Part shown: piece after piece, positions 1 through 9,480 of the stretch
Layout: every line of letters starts with the position of its first letter
Position numbering within the stretch: the stretch's first letter is position 1
Assembly: GCA_900155495.1 (NCBI GenBank)
Contig: FTLJ01000289.1
Span: 1 to 41,462, forward strand
Reading direction: 5' to 3'
DNA: 41,462 nucleotides
Origin: Porogramme epimiltina
Taxonomy: Eukaryota; Basidiomycota; Agaricomycetes; Polyporales; Polyporaceae
Notes under the pieces: generated by a model
Told to the model about the DNA's origin: nothing
The model's input: only the letters and a program-made list of their open reading frames with translations
Database searches by the model: none
Program-made: the position numbers and the translations under genes

Positions 1-1298
1 GGCGGGCCAGGGCCGGCCCCCCCGCCCCCGCCCGGGGGGGCCGGCCGGGTGGGGGGGGGGGGGGGGGCGCGCGGGGCTTCTGGCGTGCGGCGCGCGTACC
101 AGGCCGCACATAGAGGGAGAGGTGGCGGGTGACGCCGACGGCGCCCCCGGACGTGGTGGGCTGCGGCACGCGCGGCGGCGGCGGGCGCAGAGGATGATGA
201 CCGACCGGCTCAACGGTGGTGGCGCCGGGCGCGCGCGTGCGACAGGCGGAAGGCCCCGCTGAAGAGGGAAGGGAGGCGTCGCGACGCCCGTGCCGTGCCA
301 CGGTGCGCTGACTCGATCCACTCTGCTCGAACGAGGAAGGAAGGACTCAGGAGGGGGAGGGGAGAGCCGGTGGCCAGTCTCGGAGCTGCGGCACGAAACG
401 ACGATGGCTGTGGAGGGGGGACCCCGGCGGGCGGGGCGGGCGGGCGATCAGCCAGGTCTGTTGTGGATCTTCCACGACGCGAGGCGGCCAGGTGGAGGGG
501 CGCGCGACGGTCAAATCAATCATTTCTCCCTGGGACGCGGCGCGTTCCATACGAAGCTCCCCCAGCCCAGCGTGCGCGTGCGCCCGCGCGGCGGCGACGA
601 CGGCGGAGGGGGCCCAGACGAAGGCGAGGGCGGCAGGGGCCGTGCGCGCGGCGCGGCTCCGGACGCGAACGTGCAGGCCCGGGCAGGGGGACGGTCAGGC
701 GGGGCCTTCTCTGGCGCGGACATGCGTGAAGGGTGGCGAGTCGGTGCGGAAGGAGGAGCGTGTGTGTGGCCGGCGCCTGGGGGCGACGGGAGTTCGGTAT
801 TCTGCTGGCGACAGGCCGCGACGCACTGAATGACGAGATGTGGTCTGTGGTCGGCCGCGAAAGGCAGGCGGGCGGGGCGGGGCCGGACCTGCTCGTTGCG
901 GCATGGTGCGGCGCCCCGGGGCGACGTCGGCGGAAGAATTGGCGGGTGCCTTTCCCTCTCCCTCCCTCGCTGGAGGGCGAAAGGCTGCGAAGGGGCTCGC
1001 GGGCGACCGCGTGTAGAGCCAGAGTGAGAAATCACTGTGCAAAACACGTGTAGGGCCTGCATACAGGCTACGCCCGCCTGCCCACCCCTCGGGCGTTCGC
1101 AGCGGGCAGGAGGGGGAGCCCCTCGCAGACTCAGACGCGAGGCACACCGCAGCCGACCGTCGCGGACCGCAGGCAGCGCACCAGCGCCCGTGGGCATCAC
1201 GCCCCGGCGGACCCGGCGCGGACGAGTGGCCGAATGCAGGCGGGGCGGGGCAAATGTCGGGCACAAAGCGATACGGGCGAATACAAGGAATAATCATA

Positions 1299-1304
1299 TT
1301 ATCA
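1299..1304 (-). promoter_or_regulatory. Candidate GATA-factor binding site (TGATAA on the minus strand)
   Basis: TTATCA on the plus strand is TGATAA on the other, which fits the HGATAR consensus known for fungal GATA factors. It lies in a short AT-rich island about 175 bp upstream of the start codon of a GATA-factor gene, so self-regulation is possible. A single hexamer is weak evidence. Confidence 0.3.
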
Positions 1305-1413
1305 ATGCGCGGCAAACGGCCGCAGGAGTGGGGAAAGCAACGTGCCAACGTGCGATTAATCCTCCTCGGGCGCCTGCCGTGGTCGGGGAGCGCCGGGCGG
1401 TGGACAGAGGCCC

Positions 1414-1419
1414 TATAAC
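1414..1419 (+). promoter_or_regulatory. TATA-like element of the GATA-factor gene
   Basis: The sequence CCCTATAACC stands 59-64 bp upstream of the proposed ATG and is followed by a pyrimidine-rich tract. Position and sequence fit a TATA element, but the transcription start is not known from sequence alone. Confidence 0.35.
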
Positions 1420-1477
1420 CGGAGAGTGATCGCTCTCTATCGCTGCTTCCTCTTCCTGCTCCCCTAACGCCCAGTCC

Positions 1478-4433
1478 ATGCCCTCCATTCTCAACCTCAA
1501 GTTCAAAGTCGGTCGCCGCCGTCTTCCCCACACTCCCCAGTGCTCACTCCTCTTCCCTCTCAGGGGAACAAATCCTTCGTGCCGTTCAGTAATCTCAGCG
1601 ATGCGGATTCTCTGACCAAGACATGGAAGGTCCGTCTCTCCGCTCCCTCGACCCCGCCTCCTTTCCGTCCCCCTCACCCCTCGAAAATTTTTCTTAGGTT
1701 TGCACCAAGGTCGCCAGCTTCCTGGAGCAGGGCCAGCGACTCGAGAACTTGAGCTGGAGGCTGTGGCACCTCCAGAACCTCATGGTCGACAGCGACAACG
1801 CCAAATCCAAGCGCGACTTCAAGAAGCTGTCCAAATGCATGAGCGACAAGCTCGACAAGGAGAAGGGCAGGTGAGTCTCGTCTTTCCGCCCACCCCGCCC
1901 CCTCCAGTCAATTTTCGCCCGCCCCTAATCCCGCGCCTCTCGACCCCAGGAGCATTGAAGAGCTCCAAGCGCCCGACTTCAGGCGCAACCATTCCACCGA
2001 GCTCCTCCAGCAGCGCGCCCTCGAGAAGGAGCGCGAGCGCGAGCTCAGCCAGAATGGCATCCCCGGCATCCACCGCATGCAGTTCACCTTCTCCATCGAC
2101 CAGCCGGCCTCCATCGTCGCCACCGCCGTCACCACAAAGAAGCCCGACCTCAAGCCCTCGCCTGAGTTTAAGGACGCCAAGCGCGGACGCCCGACCACTC
2201 GCTCCACCACCACAGCTGACGACACCAAGGATGGCGCCGACGACAAGGACCAGCCGCTCACCCAGCGTGGACGTAAGGCTTCGACAGCCGCAGTCGCCGC
2301 CGCCACCGCCGCCGCCAAGGTCGACTCCGCGAAAGAAGACATGTACCAGGCTGCCGCGCTCCGCTTCCCCTCCCTCTTCTCCACCGACTTTGGCCCCGCC
2401 GCCCTCCTCTACCCGTCTCCGACCGTCACGAACCCCATGACCTACGGTGAAGGCGTCGCCCTCTCCACGAACAACAGCTCAGACGGCTTCAGCATCGTCC
2501 GCCCCACGATTGAACTCCCCCTCGACGAACTCCTCAACGCCGACAGCCCCGGCGGCTGGACCACCGGGCTCCCCCACCACGACCTCCGCCCGGCCGACCG
2601 CTTCGATGCCCAGGAAGACGTCGAGATGAAGGTCGCGACCGCCGACGCCCCCTACACCCACCACGCCACCCGCGCCCCCGGCGCCGGCGAGGACGAGAAC
2701 CTCCTCAAGTCCGCCGCGCTCCGCCACCACGTCCCCGCGCTCAACGCGGTCGAGGACGTCGTCCCGCGGACGATCACCCCCTCGCGCATCGGCCCGAACT
2801 CGGGGCCCGGCGCGAACCACGCCACCACAACCACGACCGGCAAGCGGCCGTCTCTGAGCGTGCGCACGCAATCAGTGAGCACTCGCTCGACTGGTCCGAG
2901 CGCCACACCCGTGAACTCCTCGCAGCAAAACAGCACCAGCAACTCCGCCCCGGGCGGCGTCAAGGCCGAGTGCTCCAACTGCGGCGCGACGCACACGCCC
3001 CTGTGGCGTCGGGGCCTCAACGACGAGCTCAACTGCAACGCGTGCGGGCTGTACTGCAAGCTCGTACGTCCGCCCTTCCGCTCCTTTGTCTCCCGCTCGG
3101 AGCGCTACGCGACCGCAATCTGACGTATTACGTGCTTATTAGCACAAGCGCCCGCGCCCCAAGAGCATGCGGAACAACCACGGTGAAGGCCGTGCACAAG
3201 CCGCGCCCCGCCAGGAGTCGCAGGAGGTCGTCGGTGAGTGTGCGGCCGGGCGTGCGTCCCGTGGGGCGGGCGTTATTCACCAGGCGACTACAGCTCAATG
3301 CTACAACTGCCACACGACCGCGACGCCGCTCTGGCGGAAGGACGACGAGGGCAAGACCGTGTGTAACGCGTGAGTCATGGAACCTGTCCCGAGCCACACG
3401 CAGACGCTCACAGAAGCCTTCTTCGTGTGTTCCCAGCTGCGGTTTATAGTAAGTGCCCGTCCACGCCCGGTATCCGGATATGTGACGCTGACGGCAATAT
3501 AGCTACAAGCTGCACGGCTCGGCGCGCCCCATCTCGATGAAGTCGGACGTCATCCGCAAACGCGCGCGCCATGACGCGCGCCGCGGGGCGGGCAACAGCT
3601 CGTCGGAGACGCCGCCGTCGGCGAGCCCGGGCGCGAGCCGGCGCGCCTCGCCGAACGCGGAGTCGACGCCGACGCTCGCGCCGGACTCGTCGACGCAGGT
3701 GTCGTACAGCAACACGAACGAGACGAACACGAGCACGAGCCCGGGCGTCGACTACCGCGCGTCGATGCAGTCGGAGCTCATGGGCGCGCTCGGCTCGGGC
3801 GAGAACCAGTACAGCAGCAGCATGTTCGGCTCGAGCGTCTCGTCGTACTTCCCGGGCCCGTACCATCCCGACTACCTCTCGCAGGTGTACAGCAACCCGA
3901 GCGACGCGCTGCCGTACACGTCCGGGGACGCGTCGGACGTCGAGTCGGGCTCGGAGACGCGCTCGACGAAGCGCCGCCGGATGAGCAGCGACTCGGCGTC
4001 GGAGCCGCCGTCGTCGGCGGTGTCGTTCAGCTCTTACTCGGACTCGTTCACGTCCGCGTCCTCGTCGGCGTCGCACTCGCAGCGGTCCTCGGTCGACTTC
4101 CCGTTCACGCCGTACTCGTCGTTCACGATGCTCCGCGGATCGAGCAACTGGCACCCGCCGATGCTCCCGCCCGCGGACGGGTCGTCGCCGCACTTTGTGC
4201 ACCCGCCGATGCTGCCCGGGGCGGAGGACTCGCCCATGTTCTACCACCCGCCGATGGTCCAGGCGGACGACACGGACGCGCTCTTCGCCGCGTACCTCCA
4301 CCCGCCGATGCTGCGCCCCGAGGACTCGCCCCCGATGAGCTCGCTCCAGCTGCACCCGCCGATGCTCCCCACGGACTGGAAGATGGGCGGCCAGGACCTG
4401 TATGGCGACAGCAACGCGATGGTGACGTTCTGA
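1478..4433 (+). CDS. Two-finger GATA transcription factor with AreA/Gaf1-like N-terminal motif
   Basis: Proposed exons: 1478-1507, 1564-1629, 1698-1870, 1950-3063, 3143-3233, 3294-3369, 3437-3448 and 3503-4433. They sum to 2493 bases, exactly 831 codons. Residues about 47-55 read LENLSWRLW, the signature of the DUF1752 motif found near the N-terminus of AreA/Gaf1-type factors. Two zinc fingers follow, both C-X2-C-X17-C-X2-C: finger 1 at 431-455 with tail [12 protein letters not shown], finger 2 at 494-518 with tail [16 protein letters not shown] basic stretch after finger 2 could serve as nuclear signal. The C-terminus is serine-rich and holds HPPM repeats. Two-finger fungal GATA factors are often iron regulators (SreA/Urbs1/Fep1), but those carry a cysteine-rich block between the fingers, absent here. 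With the DUF1752 motif this favours a nitrogen-type regulator; the exact role is open. The first exon (10 codons, donor gtcggt) is the least certain part. Confidence 0.88.
4149..4370 (+). repeat. Five HPPM repeats in the C-terminal part of the GATA factor
   Basis: Residues about 737-810 hold five copies of HPPM, spaced 14-20 residues apart, four of them HPPML. They sit in a background of acidic, serine and proline residues (for example [13 protein letters not shown]). The repeat is visible in the DNA as cacccgccgatg. Such acidic/hydrophobic modules often act in activation or cofactor binding, but I do not recognise this one. Confidence 0.85.
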
Positions 4434-5925
4434 GCGCGCGCCCGCGCGCCCCGCCGCCGCGGACCTCCACGTATGCCCTCCTATGCCCCTGCCTTTCCGC
4501 TCTCTATGTCCGCCTCCATCCCCGGCCCCCATCCTCCTCTCTCCACCACGGACAGAAGCGTCATGGACGATCCGCGATGTAGCATTTTCCCACCACACGA
4601 CCCCGGTCCCCTCTTGCTCTATGCTCCCTTTCTTCCTCCGCGCCGCCTATGGGCTTTATGCATAATTTGGCTGTGTTCCTCCTCTTACACCTGCGCTCTA
4701 CGTCTCCCCCGTCTCCTCGCATCGACGTCGTCATGATGTTTTCCTCCACGCTTCACGCTTCCCACTCTCCGCCCGTCCAACCGCCACGCCGAAGTTCTTC
4801 CACGCGTAGATCGTCGCATTTTCCCCGTTCTCCGTGTCTCGTGCTGCATTGTCCGGTCCGCTGCATTACCACCACCCGCTTGTGCTGCATCGTCATCAAC
4901 AGCATCGTTTTTTGGTCTCCTTTTCCTCCCTTCGTCTCTCGCCTCCCTCTCGCCGTCCCGTAGTAGTCCATAGTTTTCTTCCCGAGTTCCACGCTGTACA
5001 CCGCCCTCCGCTTCTGTCCCACTCTCCGAACTCGCTCGCACCACTGTCCACTATATCCATACGCCGCCCTCCTCCCCAACCCTTCTCCTTCCTCTCTTCC
5101 TCCTTCCCTTCCTCTCTCCTCTCCTCTCCTCTCTCCTCCTAAAATTATTCCGCCAGTGTACGTGTACGAGCGAGCAGTCCAACCCCCTTCTTGTCTTCTC
5201 TCCCCACCCACACTGCAGAAGCGCCGCCTGGCCGGCGGTCGGTCGTTACGTCCTCCCTCCCCAGCGCGCACGCACGCGAAGGGCTTCGCGATCCAAGCCC
5301 CATCAATTCACAATGCATATTTATCCACTCCGCTGCCCCCCCTCTTCCTTCTCCACCTTCGCCTTCTCGTCATCCTCGCTGCCTGCCCTCCGTGACTCGT
5401 TTTCCCGCGTGTCGCGCCCGCGCGTGTGGTGTTGGGAAGCGTTTTTTCTTCTTCTTTTGGCCACGCCTTTTTTCCCTTTTTTTCACGATGTCTTTATTCA
5501 GTTTCCCGTCGCCCAGTTGTTGTGCATATAGCGCCCGCGCCCGCCGCAGCCCGTAGCCCGTCCGTCCGTCCGTCCGTCGTCCCCGTCCACGTTGTACATA
5601 GTAGTCTCCCCGCTACGTACGTATACGTATAGCTAACAGCGCACTAGTTCGAGTCCGCGCCCCGTCTTGATACCCCCTCTTCCCCGCGCCCCGCCCCGCC
5701 CCGCCGTGTCGAGCCGAATCCCAAACCAATCTTGTGTCAATAGTAGCTTCTCCGAGCCCCCTTTTGGCCCGCCCCAACGTCTGCTGTGTGTGCTGTGCGT
5801 GCGTCCCTGGGTGCGGCCACGGCCGGGCCCCAGCCCCATTCTGTCTGTACATCCTGCCTCCGCCCCACCCCGGCAGCGCCCGCGTCCTACACCGCCGGGT
5901 GAAGTGCCACCTGTGAGACGTATGG
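4434..5925. other. 3' flank of the GATA gene: long pyrimidine-rich tract, no gene
   Basis: The plus strand is strongly C/T-rich for about 1.4 kb, with CTCCT-type repeats near 5105-5140 and a CCGT tetranucleotide run near 5558-5582. All frames are broken by stops or give serine/proline/leucine-rich low-complexity translations. The first part should hold the 3' UTR of the GATA gene. No canonical AATAAA was found close to the stop codon. The rest could equally be the pyrimidine-rich promoter or leader of an unseen transcript. Confidence 0.5.
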
Positions 5926-5929
5926 CGCG

Positions 5930-6020
5930 CTGTGATATAGATAAGATACAGATTGGTATATGGTGCCCATATAGCCTGTAGATTAGTTCCACCTTTGATC
6001 GCCTTATCGGATAGATATGG
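5930..6020. promoter_or_regulatory. Cluster of GATA-core motifs
   Basis: Within about 90 bp the plus strand reads TGATATAGATAAGATACAG at 5932-5950, then TTATCGGATAGATATGG from 6004. Two sites fit HGATAR (AGATAA, and CGATAA on the minus strand), and four more have the GATA core. The surrounding DNA is GC-rich, so the density stands out. It lies 1.5 kb downstream of a GATA-factor gene, so it is a candidate binding platform, with no proof of function. Confidence 0.35.
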
Positions 6021-6901
6021 ACTCCGCCTCCAGGTCATCTGGCTTCCTTCTGTATCCCATATTCCCCTTCCTATACTGCTGCCAGGGCTTTTCCTTATGC
6101 CTTCCTTGTGCCTCCCCATCGCTCTCCCAGCCAGTTCTGCTGCGCAGTCACATGACTGCCAGTTGATATGCGACACTTTGGAAGTTTTCAGCGACGTCCA
6201 CCTCTTTCCCTCTCACTTCGGTCTTGTGTCCTTCCCCTCTCAGGATCAAAGGTTTGCTTTGCCCTTCGCATCACTATGTATACTCACTATATAGGCAGCT
6301 CTTCCTATCCCTCAACACCCTTCAAGCATCGCGTCTCCTCAACCTCGACTATTGTCGATGCTATCCGTACGTAACAGCCTGTACTGTGTGAAGTATGCGC
6401 CCGCTAATCACTCATATACACCCCTCCGGCCTCCACGGCTCGTCATCCCGCCTCGTTAACATGTCACTCCAAGCATGCGGTCAGGCTTTACCTCGACTAC
6501 GGTGCGCACCACCTTCTTTATCTGACGCACACGCACTGATGCCATCGCCCCTCATCCACGGCGCCCGCTGCTTCCTTACTTCCCCTTTTCCTTACCCGCA
6601 TACAATTACACCCTACCCAAGGCACTTCACGCACATCTGGGATGGGAGTGGCACGGCGAGTTTGCGACGATCTCAGAGCTGGGTAAGCACTGGGGCGAGT
6701 TGTTCAAGGCTACTAGTAGATAGTAAAGGGCATGCGCTGTCTATATCATGTATACATTTTGAATAGCATATTCATTTTATTGTTTTCTCATAACGTAAAC
6801 TGGCAACATTATTTATCGCGCAAACAAGCCCACATTCGCCTGAATTACCGCCCACGGTCCTGCCTTGAAGCAGGCACATGTAGACAGATGTTGTACGGAC
6901 A
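6021..6901. other. Intergenic DNA without a recognised gene
   Basis: Base composition is more balanced than on either side and all frames are short. The longest plus-strand frame (6395-6766) shows no domain and no homopolymer-free conserved core. I see nothing here that I can name. Confidence 0.4.
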
Positions 6902-7052
6902 CCATATGGCTACGGCTCGGCCACATATATAGATTCCATATACCCATCCATATGGGATCTATCAAGGCTGATGAAATTATGTCTGCGATACGATGCCCCA
7001 TATGGAAGCCATATGGCGGGCTGCATGGCAGGCGCCTGCGGGGGCCATATGT
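6902..7052. repeat. Cluster of the palindrome CCATATGG
   Basis: The 8-bp palindrome CCATATGG occurs at 6902-6909, 6948-6955, 6998-7005 and 7009-7016, and CCATATGT follows at 7045-7052. Spacings are 46, 50, 11 and 36 bp, start to start. The core CATATG is an E-box type (CANNTG) sequence. The cluster marks the edge between the balanced DNA to the left and the very GC-rich DNA to the right. It may be a multi-site regulatory element or the remnant of a short repeat. Confidence 0.6.
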
Positions 7053-9480
7053 CCCACAGCAGGCTGCCGCCCGGCGGTGTAGGGTGTGGACATGAAGTGC
7101 ACGCGCGGCGCTTCGCGGGCTTCGCCCGGGGACGCGCAAGCACTGTGCGTATACGCGTGTGGCCGGGCGCGCAGGCTGGCCACTCCGAACGGAGGGGCCC
7201 CTCGGGCCTCGGCGGGCAAAAGTCCTTCCTTCGCATTCATATTCGCATTCGTGTTCGTATACGTACATGCGTGCGCAGAGGGCTGAGCGTGCGCCCTGGC
7301 ACGCCGGGCTCGCACAAACGTAAGTGCGGACGCGCGCTCGCGCCCGTGCCCGTGCCTACCTACACCCGTGCCCCCATGCGTCCGGCAGCCCGGGCTGCGC
7401 TGGCAAAAGTGACAGCTTCCGCCCGCCCGCGCTGCCTTCCGCCGCGGCGTGCGTGCGGCGGTTTGTATGCGCGCGCGTCCACGGCCGCCCGCGTGCCCCC
7501 CCAGGCGCGGGCGTGGGCGTGGGTGCGCCGCGAGGCGAGGCGAGGCGAAGCGCCGAGGGGTGGGGTGCGCGATCGAGCGAAGGCGGCGCAACGCAGCGAA
7601 GATGCGCGCCGTGCCAGGAATCTCGCGAACCCTGCGGGAGTGGGAGGGGGGAGGGAGGCAAGGGGGGGCTTCTCGCGCGGGCGCGCGCCGGGAGCGCATT
7701 ACGTGTATGGGCCCGAGCTAAACTGGTGCTCCTCCTATCGAGTGCTGTGCGCCCGTGCGCGCGTATTTCCGTGGTGCGTTCCGACGGGCCAGCTGGTCTG
7801 TTTGTGCGGGGGGACGCCGCTGCCCCCCACCCTCCTCCTCCCCGCCCCCAGGACAGGAAGGAGGGCCGGGGAGGTGGGGCGAGGCGGCGGGTGACCGGGT
7901 CCGTGTGTGCAGCGGGGCCGGCGGACGAATGTCGACCGTTGGCGTTGGGAGTCCGCCGCCGTTCTGCGTCTGATGCCCTGTTCTCGGGAGTCCAGACGTC
8001 TAGACGTCCTGGATTCATGAGAGGAAGGAGCAGGGGGCTTCCCACGGGCCGCGGCGCGTCGTCCGAGCGATATCGGAGGCTTTTGGGGCCCGTCGTTTGT
8101 GAGTGGTGCGCCTGGCCTCGCGTTCGACGACATGGCCGATGGCGACCGCAGAGAGCTCTCCGAGTGGTGTTCTTGATTCTCGAAGGGGGAGAGAGGAGGG
8201 GATTCCGGCCCCAGCGCGAGAAGGGGTCGGTTAGCTCGGCCGTTTCTGATTGCAGCCAGCGGGCGAATCGGCGAGGGGTGCTGCAGAGCAAGCTGCGTAC
8301 ATGGCTGCATACCGTACCGGCCCAGACGGGGGCGGGCGCCCAGCCAACCGCGAGGGGCGCATTTCAGCTTCAGGCTTCCAGCTTCTGGACGCGCATGCTT
8401 CGCGGGAGGAACGGGCCCTCGACGGGCGCAGATGAAGTGAGCCTATTAGAGGCAATGAGCTCGGGATCGTCGCGCGGGGGTGTTTGTGCGCCTGCGCCCC
8501 CGCGGGCAGGCGGGCCCGCCAGGGCGCTCGCACGCGCACTCACGGTAGGCGATGGACCTCCAAGCACAGGTATGACGTCGCCGCGCTCGACCTCGACAGC
8601 GGCGGTACGTCACCGTACACAGCGCGCCAAGGCCCCCGCCTAGGGTCCAGCGCTGGCGCCGCCGCCGCGTTCGCGGCTCGGCGCCGAGGACCCTGGTCGA
8701 TACCCTGGTCGGGGAATTGTGGCAGCGCTGTGGGAAGGGCGTGGGGGGGGGGGGGGCGTCGGCGCGGTGCCAGTGCCTATCTCGCGCTCGCGCCTGCGGC
8801 CCGGGGCGTACCTCAATTTGAGGTAAGGCTTCGGGCGCGGCGGGACGCGCCTCGTCGCGGGCCCGACGGTGCCTCTGGCTGAACTGACGTTTGTGCAGCC
8901 GGAAGACGAGCGGGAAGGTGCTGTATGGGCGGCGCGGGGAGGAACGGGTGGCCGCAGGCCTCTCCGGCGCGCAGGAGCCGGTCGGTCTGTAGGTGCGGCC
9001 TCTCGTCGTCGCTGCGTCGGACCGCGACGCGCAGCGCGCGGCGGACACGCTGTGGCGCGGCGCGCGTCGTGCGCGGAGGGCGATCGCGCTGGAAGCCGCC
9101 CGTGGCCCGTCGAGGCGGACAATGGGCGACCGGCGCGGACGCGCGGGCGCGGGGGGCCCGGATCGGGGGGATCGTCGCCTCGGCCGCTCGCAGCGACGTC
9201 AGCGGTCAATGCAGATCGCATCTGGAGAAGGCGTTCAATAGACCGTCGGAGTGCCGGGTTTGGGCAGGAGGCGTACCGAGAAAGGCACCGCTGGACCTCT
9301 GGCTCGCGCTGCCCGATGGCGGCCGGAATCTGGTCCACGGGTGATGCTGCACGGTGCGTGCGTGTGCACGGTGGGTGTGTTGCAGGCATGGGGTGCGGGG
9401 CGTGCATGCGCAGCCCGCCCTCAGCTCCTTGAAGACGCGAGAAGTCCGTTCAAGAAGGGGATCAGGGGATTGAGGGGAGC
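7053..9480. other. GC-rich low-complexity region, no gene supported
   Basis: This block is dominated by CG-rich simple sequence, including TTCG-type hexamers near 7228-7262, a gcgag/gcgtgg repeat near 7508-7555 and a run of 14 G at 8743-8756. Frames of 240-440 codons are open on both strands at once (for example 7324-8643 plus and 7356-8291 minus), which points to composition rather than coding. None shows a domain, and all are rich in Arg, Ala, Gly and Pro. Confidence 0.5.

Larger units (their letters stand above)
1..1477. other. GC-rich upstream region of the GATA-factor gene, no coding gene supported
   Basis: This stretch is very rich in G and C and holds a run of 17 G residues at 51-67 and other G-runs in the first 70 bases. 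Several overlapping frames stay open on both strands (for example 520-1531 minus), but their translations are arginine/alanine/glycine/proline-rich and show no domain, as expected from composition alone. The last 60 bases before the ATG at 1478 turn pyrimidine-rich, typical of fungal core promoters and 5' leaders. I read it as promoter and 5' leader of the downstream gene. Confidence 0.6.

Noticed and set aside
1..70. Telomere or rDNA end suggested by G-runs
   Set aside because: There is no TTAGGG-type repeat or rRNA sequence; the G-runs are simple GC-rich sequence.
520..1531. Long minus-strand frames upstream of the GATA gene
   Set aside because: Same compositional effect; no domain, and they overlap the promoter and first exon of a well-supported gene.
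5640..5670. tRNA-like T-loop (agttcgagtcc)
   Set aside because: The flanking bases do not form a T-stem, and no D-arm, anticodon stem or acceptor pairing is found upstream.
7324..8643. 439-codon open frame in the GC-rich block
   Set aside because: Long frames are open on both strands at once, translations are Arg/Ala/Gly/Pro-rich, and no domain or splice logic is visible. High GC explains it.
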